DNA from: an uncultured Faecalibacterium sp.
GTDB taxonomy: Bacteria; Bacillota; Clostridia; Oscillospirales; Ruminococcaceae
Assembly (NCBI GenBank): GCA_902463235.1
Contig: CABQER010000031.1
Location: 1-10,106, forward strand
DNA: 10,106 nt
Direction: 5' to 3'
The position numbers were made by a program, and so were the translations under genes. Shown piece after piece: positions 1 to 7,235 of this stretch. Under the pieces are notes generated by a model. The model worked only from the letters and a program-made list of their open reading frames with translations. It ran no database searches and was not told the DNA's origin. Within the stretch, counting starts at the first letter, position 1. Each line of letters begins with the position of its first letter.

Positions 1-2
1 TG

Positions 3-743
3 GTGGAAGAAAACCACATGTATATCCGCATCGCCTCCAACGATTTCTTTGCCGTCTCCAAGGACGTTGTCTCCAAAATGATCGTGGGCGAGTACACGGC
101 ACAGCAGGCTTATCGTGCGTTCAATGCCCAGCTTCTTGCCGAAGAAACGCCTGCCGATGACGAGATCGTGCTGACCTCCGGGAAGAGTTGCTCCAATGTC
201 TTCCACGCAAACGGCGGCAGCGCCTCCTTCTCCGTTATGGCGAACACGCTGCGGGGCGTTTATGGCACCGATGTGCTGCTTGCCACCGCAAACAGCTTTA
301 CCGGCAGTGTGCTGCAGGCAGATTATAACAAGAAAATGGCCGCTTCCATGATCATGCCCAACGGTCTGATGTCCCGCCAGCGCACTATGACCGGCGCAGA
401 GCTGAAGGAGACCGTCCGCGCCTTTGTGGAGGGCTGCGAGGGCGGGTTTGTGCCCTTCAACCGCGGCTCTCTGCCGGTGGTCAGCGGCATTGCCGTGGAG
501 GTCAAAGAGGCAGGCGGCAGCTATACCCTGACCGGCATCACCCGGAACGGACAGCCGCTGGGGGACGACGACACCGTTACCGTGACCTGTCTGGCAGCGG
601 AAAATCAGATGGAAGCGCTGCTTGCGAGCGAAAGCGGCAGGTCTTTGGAGGGAGATACATGGGTAAAAAACAGATGGCGCGATCATCTCTCCGGCGGCGG
701 CGCAGCGCTTGCAGAGCCTGAAAACTACATGACACTGAGGTAA
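3..743 (+). CDS. 3' end of an exported-protein gene; possible solute-binding tail fused to a 5'-nucleotidase C-terminal-like domain (5' partial)
   Basis: This open frame runs in from the left edge; the GTG at position 3 is just the first codon seen, so the true start lies outside. Visible residues 1-48 (Y-I-R-I-A-S-N-D-F-F, then V-G-E-Y-T-A-Q-Q-A-Y) resemble the last helices of ABC extracellular solute-binding proteins, where a G-E-x-T-x-x-x-A-x turn is common. Residues about 75-200 resemble the 5'-nucleotidase C-terminal fold: a G-N-L-x-A-D-A-like segment (77-84), D-V-L-L-A-T-A-N (90-97), T-G-A-E-L-K-E-T (130-137), then S-G-I-A-V-E-V and a T-R-N-G-Q-P-L hairpin (161-186). The N-G-G-G-I-R substrate motif is not preserved (N-S-F-T-G-S-V here), so catalysis is doubtful. 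No metallophosphatase half is visible. The protein is probably extracellular. The gene ends 5 bp before HK-A, suggesting co-transcription and perhaps ligand presentation to that kinase. Reading frame confidence is high; both domain names are by-eye inferences. Confidence 0.6.
   Translation: MEENHMYIRIASNDFFAVSKDVVSKMIVGEYTAQQAYRAFNAQLLAEETPADDEIVLTSGKSCSNVFHANGGSASFSVMANTLRGVYGTDVLLATANSFTGSVLQADYNKKMAASMIMPNGLMSRQRTMTGAELKETVRAFVEGCEGGFVPFNRGSLPVVSGIAVEVKEAGGSYTLTGITRNGQPLGDDDTVTVTCLAAENQMEALLASESGRSLEGDTWVKNRWRDHLSGGGAALAEPENYMTLR
737..740 (+). promoter_or_regulatory. Ribosome binding site of HK-A
   Basis: GAGG ends 8 nt before the ATG at 749 and lies inside the last codons of the upstream gene, whose TAA is at 741-743. 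The 5-bp gap and embedded Shine-Dalgarno sequence support this ATG and suggest translational coupling. I saw no promoter between the two genes. Confidence 0.7.
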
Positions 744-748
744 GCGGG

Positions 749-3685
749 ATGGAAGACGAAAAGCACGGATCCAAACGAAACTGCCATCCCCGGCAAAAGT
801 GGCTCCCTGTTGCGGCCATCCTTCTTCTGGTCTTGCTGATAGCAGGTTTCAGCGTTCGGTACATCTCGTTTGTGTCCCAGACCATCTATCAGGAAAGCAC
901 CTCGCATCTGGAAGAGGTGCTGCATAAATCCAATAATATGCTGAAAGAGATGGTGCGCAAGAACCTGACCTACCTGCATCTGTACAACGGCTTTCTGGAA
1001 ACTACCTCGGATGAGGCGGAGATTCAGGCGTATATCGGGGCGGCGCAGCAGGCGACCGGATTTGCAGACTTCTACTTTCTTACCTATGACGGCAACTATA
1101 TGACCGTGACCGGGGAGACCGGCTACCTTGGCCTGCAGACCAATCTGGACGAAGAGCTTGCCAGCGGTAACGATATTGTGATGAATACGGCTCTGCCCGG
1201 CAAAACCCAGATGCTGGCGTTCATCTGTCCCGAAACGCAGGGCAGCTACCGGGGCTTTGCCTACGATGCCGTTGCCATCTCTTATTATAATGATGCGGTG
1301 CTGAGATTGCTGGACAGCTCTGCCTTTGAGGGCAATGCCAGCAACTATGTCATCTACCCGGATGGGCGGGTAGTCATCGACAATTCCGTAAACCGCACGG
1401 AAACGATCTACAACTTCATTGCGATGCTGCGCGACCATTCCGACCTTTCCGAGGCGCAGATCCTGGATCTGTCCAATGCCTTTGCACAGGGCAGCAGCGG
1501 AAACATGAAGGTAAAGCTGGGCGACACCAGTTATTATCTGGTCTACGAGGACACGGCGGTCCAGAGCTGGACGATGCTGGGACTTGTCCCCGTCAAAATC
1601 GTCAATGCCAATCTGGATAAGCTGTGGTTCCATACGATACAGATCGCAGCGGGCATCGCCGCAGGTCTTGCGGTGCTGGTCATTCTGCTCATTGTGCGCA
1701 GAAGCCATACGACCCTGCGCCGGAAGAATACCGAAATCTCGTACCGGGACGAACTATTCCAGAAGCTCTCGCTGAATGTGGACGACGTTTTCCTGATGCT
1801 GGACGCAGAGACCTCCAAGGTGGATTATGTCAGCCCGAACATTGAGCGGCTGCTGGGCATCCCGTGGAGAGAAGTCCGGCAAAATGCCTTCGCTCTGGAC
1901 AAGCTGGGCGCCCCGGAGAACGGCGAAAGCTTTCTGGATGGGCTTCTCAGCGGGCAGCAGCGGGAATGGGATCTCGAGTTTGAGCATCTGGAAACCAAAG
2001 AGCGCCGCTGGTTCCATAACATCGCCATAGGCAGCGAGGTGGAGGGCAGGACCAAATACATCCTTGTCATGTCCGACCGCACCGCCGACAAACAGGTGAA
2101 TCAGGCGCTTTCGGATGCCGTTGCCGCCGCCGAGACTGCCAACCGCGCCAAGAGCACCTTCCTTTCCAATATGTCCCACGACATCCGCACCCCCATGAAC
2201 GCCATCATCGGCTTTACCACACTGGCGATCAGCAATATCGACGACAAGGAGCGGGTGAAGGATTATCTGGCCAAGACCCTTGCTTCCAGCAGCCATCTGC
2301 TCTCCCTCATCAACGATGTGCTGGATATGAGCCGCATCGAAAGCGGAAAGCTCCATCTGGAAGAGGTGGAAGTCAACCTTTCGGAGGTGCTGCACGATCT
2401 GAAAACCATCGTCAGCGGGCAGATCTACGCAAAACAGCTGGAGCTTTATATGGACGCGATGGATGTGACCGACGAGGATGTCTACTGCGATAAGACCCGG
2501 CTGAACCAGATCCTGCTGAACCTGCTGTCCAACGCCATCAAGTTTACCCCAGCGGGCGGCACGGTCTCGGTGCGGGTGCGCCAGCTTGCCGGGCAGGTGC
2601 GCGGCTGCGGGCAGTACGAGTTCCGCATCAAGGACAACGGCATCGGCATGAGCCCGGAATTTGCCAAAAGGATCTTTGAGCCTTTCGAGCGGGAGCGCAC
2701 CTCCACGGTCAGCCGGATCCAGGGCACCGGCCTTGGCATGGCCATCACCAAAAACATCGTGGATATGATGGGCGGCACCATCGAGGTGCAGACAGCGCAG
2801 GGCAAGGGCACCGAGTTTATCATCCGCGTGCCCATGCGTGCGCAGGCAGAGCACCGTCCGGTGGAAAAGATCACCGAACTGGAAGGCCTGAAGGCACTGG
2901 TGGTGGACGACGATTTCAACACCTGCGACAGCGTGACAAAGATGCTGGTCAAGGTGGGAATGCGCGCGGAGTGGACCCTTTCCGGCAAGGAAGCGGTGCT
3001 GCGCGCGCGGCAGTCCATCGAGATGAGCGATGCCTACCACGCCTATATCATCGACTGGCGGCTGCCGGATATGAACGGCATCGAGGTCACCCGCCAGATA
3101 CGCAGCCTGAATGACGATACCCCCATCATCATCCTGACGGCCTACGACTGGTCTGACATTGAGGTGGAGGCAAAGGCCGCCGGTGTGACCGCCTTCTGCG
3201 AAAAGCCCATGTTCATGTCCGACCTGCGCGAGACCCTGATGAGCGCCCTCGGCCAGAAGCTGACAGATGCATCGCAGGAGCTTCTGCCGGAAAAGAACGC
3301 CGACTTCAAGGACAGACACATCCTGCTGGTAGAGGACAACGAGCTGAACCGCGAGATCGCGCAGGAGATCCTGCGCGAGTACGGCTTCCGGGTCGATACG
3401 GCGGAAAACGGTGAAGTGGCGGTGGAAAAGGTGAGCACCGCAGCGCCGGGCAGCTACGATCTGGTGCTGATGGATGTGCAGATGCCGGTGATGGACGGCT
3501 ACACCGCCACCCGGAAGATCCGCGCACTGGATGACCCTGCCCGGGCAAAGCTCCCCATCCTTGCCATGACCGCCAACGCCTTCGACGAGGACCGCCGCAA
3601 CGCCCTGGAAAGCGGCATGAACGGCTTTTTGTCCAAGCCCATCGTGATCGGCGACCTCGTGCAGGAGCTGCGCAAAATTTTGTGA
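749..3685 (+). CDS. Membrane hybrid sensor histidine kinase HK-A (sensor-PAS-HisKA-HATPase-REC-REC)
   Basis: This 978-aa protein should autophosphorylate on His and pass phosphate to its own receivers. Residues 18-40 form TM1 and 296-316 form TM2. The roughly 250 residues between are an extracellular sensor of Cache-like appearance (Y-V-I-Y-P-D-G-R-V-V-I-D-N at 200-212). No HAMP is evident. A PAS domain spans about 335-445. HisKA (about 467-532) holds the phosphoacceptor H477 in S-H-D-I-R-T-P-M-N. HATPase_c (about 580-696) has N586 and N595 of the N box, D-N-G-I-G-M at 629-634 and G-T-G-L-G-M at 659-664. REC1 (about 714-830) has acidic D720-D722, phospho-acceptor D769, T797 and K819. REC2 (about 857-975) has E862/D863, D909, T941 and K963. 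Both receivers therefore look functional. There is no Hpt or DNA-binding domain, so the output partner is elsewhere. The gene lies 5 bp after a putative exported-protein gene and ends at a shared terminator. The kinase-REC-REC half is paralogous to HK-B. Confidence 0.95.
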   Translation: MEDEKHGSKRNCHPRQKWLPVAAILLLVLLIAGFSVRYISFVSQTIYQESTSHLEEVLHKSNNMLKEMVRKNLTYLHLYNGFLETTSDEAEIQAYIGAAQQATGFADFYFLTYDGNYMTVTGETGYLGLQTNLDEELASGNDIVMNTALPGKTQMLAFICPETQGSYRGFAYDAVAISYYNDAVLRLLDSSAFEGNASNYVIYPDGRVVIDNSVNRTETIYNFIAMLRDHSDLSEAQILDLSNAFAQGSSGNMKVKLGDTSYYLVYEDTAVQSWTMLGLVPVKIVNANLDKLWFHTIQIAAGIAAGLAVLVILLIVRRSHTTLRRKNTEISYRDELFQKLSLNVDDVFLMLDAETSKVDYVSPNIERLLGIPWREVRQNAFALDKLGAPENGESFLDGLLSGQQREWDLEFEHLETKERRWFHNIAIGSEVEGRTKYILVMSDRTADKQVNQALSDAVAAAETANRAKSTFLSNMSHDIRTPMNAIIGFTTLAISNIDDKERVKDYLAKTLASSSHLLSLINDVLDMSRIESGKLHLEEVEVNLSEVLHDLKTIVSGQIYAKQLELYMDAMDVTDEDVYCDKTRLNQILLNLLSNAIKFTPAGGTVSVRVRQLAGQVRGCGQYEFRIKDNGIGMSPEFAKRIFEPFERERTSTVSRIQGTGLGMAITKNIVDMMGGTIEVQTAQGKGTEFIIRVPMRAQAEHRPVEKITELEGLKALVVDDDFNTCDSVTKMLVKVGMRAEWTLSGKEAVLRARQSIEMSDAYHAYIIDWRLPDMNGIEVTRQIRSLNDDTPIIILTAYDWSDIEVEAKAAGVTAFCEKPMFMSDLRETLMSALGQKLTDASQELLPEKNADFKDRHILLVEDNELNREIAQEILREYGFRVDTAENGEVAVEKVSTAAPGSYDLVLMDVQMPVMDGYTATRKIRALDDPARAKLPILAMTANAFDEDRRNALESGMNGFLSKPIVIGDLVQELRKIL
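2183..2214 (+). repeat. 32-bp inverted repeat copy 1 (H-box coding sequence of HK-A)
   Basis: These 32 bases, coding the residues just after the phosphoacceptor His in HK-A, are the exact reverse complement of 5272-5303 in HK-B. A second exact inverted match of 25 bases is 2759-2783 versus 4703-4727 (the V-D-M-M-G-G-T-I region of HATPase_c). These are the longest identical tracts I noticed in a longer, imperfect inverted homology between the two kinase genes. They reflect gene paralogy, not a separate mobile repeat. Confidence 0.85.
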
Positions 3686-3714
3686 GCCAAACGCCTGTCA
3701 GACAGAAAAGAAAT

Positions 3715-3786
3715 AAAGCACCCGCAGCATTCGCTTCCAGAGGTCAAGAGCCTCTGCAAAGCCTGCTGCGGGTGCTTTTGTTTTTG
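3715..3786. terminator. Bidirectional intrinsic terminator between convergent HK-A and HK-B
   Basis: A perfect 15-bp stem pairs 3715-3729 with 3764-3778 (A-A-A-G-C-A-C-C-C-G-C-A-G-C-A and its complement). Inside it, 3733-3736 pairs with 3759-3762, and a 6-bp stem 3738-3743/3751-3756 closes a 7-nt loop, making one long interrupted hairpin. A T-rich run (3776-3786) follows on the plus strand. On the minus strand the sequence after the stem reads T-T-T-A-T-T-T-C-T-T-T-T-C. It starts about 30 bp after the HK-A stop and about 22 bp beyond the HK-B stop, so it should end transcription from both sides. The 115-bp gap 3686-3800 holds nothing else I can identify. Confidence 0.92.
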
Positions 3787-3800
3787 TCGGCTGGCAGCCG

Positions 3801-6380
3801 TTATGATTTCAGTACATCTGCGAGGACCTGCAGCAGATGCGGAATATCCAGCGGCTTTGCAATGTGGCCGTCCATACCGGCCTTCAATGCATTCTGACGG
3901 TCTTCTTCAAAGGCGTTTGCCGTCATTGCAAAGATGGGGATGCCTGCCTTTGCAGCATCCGGCAGAGCGCGGATCTGCCGCGTTGCCTCGTAACCGTCCA
4001 TCTTGGGCATCTGGATGTCCATTAAGATCAAATCGTACTGCCCGGGGGCCGCCTGCTTCATCTTCTGGACAGCGATCTCGCCATCCTCAGCAGTGTCTAC
4101 CGCAAAGCCCGCTTCCTTCAGGATCTCCAGCGCGAGCTCGCGGTTCAAGGCATTGTCCTCCACCAGCAAAAGCTTCTTTCCCTTGAGCTCGGAGGCATCT
4201 GGCTGCGCTGGCTTACAGGCAGGCTCTGCACCGTACGGTTCCGCCAGCACTCTGCGCAGTTCGGAAAGGAACAGCGGCTTTTCGCAGAAGGCGGTCACTC
4301 CGGCAGCGCGGGCCTCCTCTTCAATATCCGTCCAATCGTAGGCCGTCAGAATGATGATAGGGCAGCTTTTCCCGATCAGCTTGCGGATCTGCCGCACGAC
4401 CTCGATGCCGTTCATATCGGGGATGAGCCAGTCGATGATGTAGACGCTGAATTCGTCGCCCTGCTCCATGGCGTATCGGGTGCGGATCACCGCTTCCCGG
4501 CCGGAGATCGTCCACTCCGGCCGCATCCCGATCTTGGACAGCATGGTGCTGACGCTCAGGCAGGTGTCGGTATCGTCGTCTGCTACCAATGCGCGCAGCC
4601 CTTCCAGCTGCGGGAGCTGCTTGGGCTCCACCTTTTGTCCGCTGAGTGCGAAGCAGAGATCTACGATGAATTCGCTGCCCTTGCCCGGTTCACTTTCGAT
4701 CGCGATGGTGCCGCCCATCATATCCACAATGTTCTTGGTGATGGACATGCCCAGGCCGGTACCCTGAATGCCGCTGACGGTGGAGCTTTCCTCCCGGCTG
4801 AACGCCTCAAAGATGTGCTTCTGGAACGCTTCGCTCATACCGATGCCATTGTCCTTGATGCGGAACTCATAGCAGCCACGGCCCTTGGGCGCACCGTTCT
4901 TCTGGGCGATGCGGATGCTGATCGTACCGCCTGTGGGAGTGAACTTGATGGCGTTGGACAAAATGTTCAGCAGGATCTGGTTCAGCCGCAGCGGGTCGGT
5001 GATGATGTCCTCGTTCTCCACGTCCATGGTATCGATGAAAAGCGACAGCCGCTTTGCCGAAACATCGGGTTGGATGATGGAGCGCACATCGTGGACGAGG
5101 TCCGGCAGATGCACCGCTTTCTCTTCAATTTTTACTTTTCCGCTCTCGATACGGCTCATATCCAGCACATCATTGATGAGGGAAAGCAGATGCTGGCTGG
5201 AGGTAGAGATCTTTTTCAGGTAATCCAGCACCTGCTCCTTATTATCAATATGGGTCGCAGCCAGCGAGGTGAAGCCGATGATGGCGTTCATGGGGGTGCG
5301 GATATCGTGGCTCATATTGAACAGGAACTCCCGCTTGGCACGGTTTGCCGCACCCTCGTGCTGGAGTGCGATCTCCAGCTTGCGGTTCTGTTCCTCCAGC
5401 TGAGCCTGATACTTCTTCTCCTGCTCTTTCTTCTGCTGCTCCATCTCCTGCACGGAGCGTCTGCGCAGCACCCGAAGGACCATTACAAGCAGGATGTAAC
5501 CGGCCAGCGCCATCAAAATCAGCGGAAACGATTCACGGAAGACGGATCTTTCATCCGTATACGCGTAGAGATCGAAAGACCTTCCGTGGCAGTACATTCC
5601 AACATAGCAGCCGGAGCCGTTCCAATCGTGGGTATGGGTCAGCGTTTCGGCAGCCCCGGCTTTGCGGATCTCCCGCACCGGCAGACTGTCCGCAGCATCC
5701 TGCCCGATGAGCTCCGGGCGGTTGGAGGCAATGACCTGATTGTTCTGCACGATGAACAATGTGCCGCTGGTCTCGACCGAGTAGCCGTCCAGTACGCTCT
5801 GGATGGACAAGGCCGTTCCCTCTACAAATTCTGCCGGGGTATAGCGGTAGGCAAGCAGGATGACCTCTTTGCTTTCTGCCCGGTGTGCCGCAACATCCAC
5901 GGCAGACCCATCCTCCAGCAGGATCCGCTTCAGATAGGTCTTTTGCGGGTAAGAGAAAACGTCCAGAACGGCATCATTCTTGAGCGGTTCTCCAAACCGG
6001 GCATAGCCGATGCCGTTGGTTGTGGATTCGCACAGGAGCGTACCGTCCGGGGCCAGAACCGAAATGCCTGTGAGCCAGAGCAGCTCTGTCTGCCTGTTCA
6101 GGCACTGCGGGTCAGAAAGGTCGAGCGCAGGGTCCTGTGCCAGCTGATGCACCGATACCGCCGTGCGGCGGAGCGCTTTGGCCACGACCGTATCGTTGTG
6201 CTTTTCAAAGCTGGTGGACTGGGATTTGACAAAATCAAGGATCTGGCAGAAACGAGCCTCCGTTGCGCGCAGTGCCTGCCAACTCGAGAAAAAAACGACG
6301 CCGGCCATAAAAAGCACGCCGATGACCAGATAGAGCCCCCATCTCCATGTATCTGAGATGGTTCTGTTTTTACATGCCAA
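3801..6380 (-). CDS. Membrane hybrid sensor histidine kinase HK-B (sensor-HisKA-HATPase-REC-REC), TTG start
   Basis: I place the start at TTG 6380, giving 859 aa. It has GGAGG 9 nt upstream and overlaps the lipoprotein gene by 11 bp. An ATG at 6467 would overlap that gene by about 100 bp and add an uncharacteristic leader. Numbered from the TTG: TM1 13-32; extracellular sensor 33-286, Cache-like in style; TM2 287-305; a charged coiled coil 306-347 rich in E, K and Q; HisKA with phosphoacceptor H358; HATPase_c with N467/N476, D-N-G-I-G-M at 510-515 and G-T-G-L-G-M at 540-545; REC1 with phospho-acceptor D650; REC2 with E741/D742 and D788. All catalytic residues look intact. Unlike HK-A there is no PAS domain; a coiled coil takes its place. 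It is last in the minus operon, tightly coupled to the lipoprotein, which suggests that the lipoprotein delivers ligand to its extracellular sensor. No Hpt or DNA-binding output is present. Confidence 0.93.
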   Translation of the reverse strand: MACKNRTISDTWRWGLYLVIGVLFMAGVVFFSSWQALRATEARFCQILDFVKSQSTSFEKHNDTVVAKALRRTAVSVHQLAQDPALDLSDPQCLNRQTELLWLTGISVLAPDGTLLCESTTNGIGYARFGEPLKNDAVLDVFSYPQKTYLKRILLEDGSAVDVAAHRAESKEVILLAYRYTPAEFVEGTALSIQSVLDGYSVETSGTLFIVQNNQVIASNRPELIGQDAADSLPVREIRKAGAAETLTHTHDWNGSGCYVGMYCHGRSFDLYAYTDERSVFRESFPLILMALAGYILLVMVLRVLRRRSVQEMEQQKKEQEKKYQAQLEEQNRKLEIALQHEGAANRAKREFLFNMSHDIRTPMNAIIGFTSLAATHIDNKEQVLDYLKKISTSSQHLLSLINDVLDMSRIESGKVKIEEKAVHLPDLVHDVRSIIQPDVSAKRLSLFIDTMDVENEDIITDPLRLNQILLNILSNAIKFTPTGGTISIRIAQKNGAPKGRGCYEFRIKDNGIGMSEAFQKHIFEAFSREESSTVSGIQGTGLGMSITKNIVDMMGGTIAIESEPGKGSEFIVDLCFALSGQKVEPKQLPQLEGLRALVADDDTDTCLSVSTMLSKIGMRPEWTISGREAVIRTRYAMEQGDEFSVYIIDWLIPDMNGIEVVRQIRKLIGKSCPIIILTAYDWTDIEEEARAAGVTAFCEKPLFLSELRRVLAEPYGAEPACKPAQPDASELKGKKLLLVEDNALNRELALEILKEAGFAVDTAEDGEIAVQKMKQAAPGQYDLILMDIQMPKMDGYEATRQIRALPDAAKAGIPIFAMTANAFEEDRQNALKAGMDGHIAKPLDIPHLLQVLADVLKS
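5272..5303 (-). repeat. 32-bp inverted repeat copy 2 (H-box coding sequence of HK-B)
   Basis: This is the exact reverse complement of 2183-2214 in HK-A and codes the conserved I-R-T-P-M-N-A-I-I-G-F segment. A partner 25-bp match is at 4703-4727. The identity includes synonymous positions, so the two kinase cores are either recent duplicates or kept similar by strong codon bias or gene conversion. Confidence 0.85.
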
Positions 6381-7197
6381 TGGTGTCCACCTCCAGATAC
6401 TGCGAAGCGTGTTCAAGATACTTGCCAAGGATCTGCTCCAGTGTGCCGTCTGTGCGCATCTGCGCAAGAACAGCGTTCAGCTGGATGTCCAGCCCGCGGC
6501 TGTCGTTTTTGGCAAAGGCGATGCCCAGCCCGGTGACCAGCAGCGGTTCCTCGAGGATGCGGAACTCCACGGAATTGTCCTTCATGTATTGCAGGATGGC
6601 CGTCTCATGGGCAGCGATGGCATCCACATAGCCGCAGGCCAGCATCGCATACTGCACGCTGCGGTCTTCGGTGCTGAACACCTCGACGGTCTGCGGGATG
6701 CGCGGGTCGGAGCCGCTGAGAAAGATCTCCTCCGGCTTGCCGGTGCTCTGCACGGCGATGGTCTTTCCGGCAAGGTCGCCGAGTGTCCGGATGCTGCTGT
6801 CGGCATCCACCGCGGCCACCTGACGGCTCACCATGTAGGGTCCCGCCCAGCGGTATACCTCCTCGCGCCCATCCATGGAAAAGCAGCCCCAGATGCAGTC
6901 GATGGTACCGCTTTCCACCAGAGCTGTTTTTTGCTCCCAATCGATCGGTTCAAACCGGGCAGCATATCCCATGCGGCGGAAGGCTTCGGTGGCGATCTCC
7001 ACGTCGATCCCGGCGGGTACGCCGTCATTGTTCAGATAAATATAGGGCGGATAGGTATCGCTTCCCACAATGAGCTGCGGAAGACTGCTGTCCTTCGCGT
7101 TCGTTCCGCCGCAGGAAGTCAGACTGCCGACGGCAGCAGATGCCGCCAGCAGGGTGCAGCCGCGCAGAAATGCACGGCGTGAGATTCTGTGTTTCAT
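6370..7197 (-). CDS. Tat-type substrate-binding lipoprotein, SBP_bac_3 family
   Basis: This 275-aa protein begins with a signal carrying S-R-R-A-F-L-R at 6-12 (twin-arginine pattern), a hydrophobic stretch, and the lipobox L-T-S-C with lipidation Cys29. The mature part, about 246 aa, is a usual size for a periplasmic-type binding protein. The fold is SBP_bac_3 (polar amino-acid/cystine-binding type): V-G-S-D-T-Y-P-P-Y at 44-52, G-I-D-V-E-I-A at 63-69, G-R-E-E-V near 110-114 where R111 matches the ligand-carboxylate Arg, and L-A-G-K-T-I-A-V-Q at 142-150. At the usual G-R-V-D-A-x-x-x-D motif the last Asp is replaced by His197, so the ligand may not be a standard amino acid. No permease or ATPase genes are nearby. 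Instead it overlaps HK-B by 11 bp, so a sensory role is more likely than transport. It lies 38 bp after the GGDEF/HD-GYP gene. Confidence 0.9.
   Translation of the reverse strand: MKHRISRRAFLRGCTLLAASAAVGSLTSCGGTNAKDSSLPQLIVGSDTYPPYIYLNNDGVPAGIDVEIATEAFRRMGYAARFEPIDWEQKTALVESGTIDCIWGCFSMDGREEVYRWAGPYMVSRQVAAVDADSSIRTLGDLAGKTIAVQSTGKPEEIFLSGSDPRIPQTVEVFSTEDRSVQYAMLACGYVDAIAAHETAILQYMKDNSVEFRILEEPLLVTGLGIAFAKNDSRGLDIQLNAVLAQMRTDGTLEQILGKYLEHASQYLEVDTIGM
6390..6394 (-). promoter_or_regulatory. Ribosome binding site that decides the HK-B TTG start
   Basis: On the minus strand GGAGG lies inside the last codons of the lipoprotein gene, 9 nt before TTG 6380. The upstream gene reads ATT-GGC-ATG-TAA here while HK-B starts one base later in the same tract. 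This overlap implies translational coupling and argues against the far-upstream ATG at 6467. Confidence 0.75.
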
Positions 7198-7211
7198 TTG
7201 GGCTTTTTGTT

Positions 7212-7216
7212 CTCCT
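7212..7216 (-). promoter_or_regulatory. Ribosome binding site of the lipoprotein gene
   Basis: On the minus strand AGGAG lies 14 nt before the ATG at 7197, a long but workable spacing over an A-rich spacer. It sits in the 38-bp gap after the TGA of the GGDEF/HD-GYP gene. I see no terminator or convincing promoter in that gap, consistent with one transcript. Confidence 0.6.
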
Positions 7217-7235
7217 GTTTTATTGCATCCATTGC

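Noticed and set aside
725..1708. 327-aa minus-strand frame across the start of HK-A
   Set aside because: It is antisense to the HK-A sensor, with H- and Q-rich composition and no motif. It would also overlap the upstream gene end.
1754..3319. 521-aa open frame on the minus strand inside HK-A
   Set aside because: It lies wholly antisense to a clear kinase gene. Its composition is rich in H, G and A with no recognisable domain, as expected for a mirror frame of GC-rich coding DNA, and it has no convincing ribosome site.
4635..6356. 573-aa open frame on the plus strand antisense to HK-B
   Set aside because: It covers the kinase domains of HK-B in mirror frame. The translation is low-complexity (H-I-H-N-V, leucine runs) with no domain, so it is a shadow of the real gene.
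6381..6467. N-terminal extension of HK-B to an ATG at 6467
   Set aside because: It would lie wholly within the lipoprotein gene in another frame, and the leader (R-R-C-A-Q-T-A-H-W...) resembles no signal. The TTG with GGAGG is better supported.
6358..7182. 274-aa plus-strand frame antisense to the lipoprotein gene
   Set aside because: It mirrors almost the exact extent of the SBP gene, whose signal peptide, lipobox and fold motifs leave no doubt about the coding strand.
6370..7197. The lipoprotein as part of an ABC importer
   Set aside because: No permease or ATPase gene is adjacent, and the gene is tightly coupled to a kinase instead. A distant transporter cannot be excluded, but the context favours sensing.
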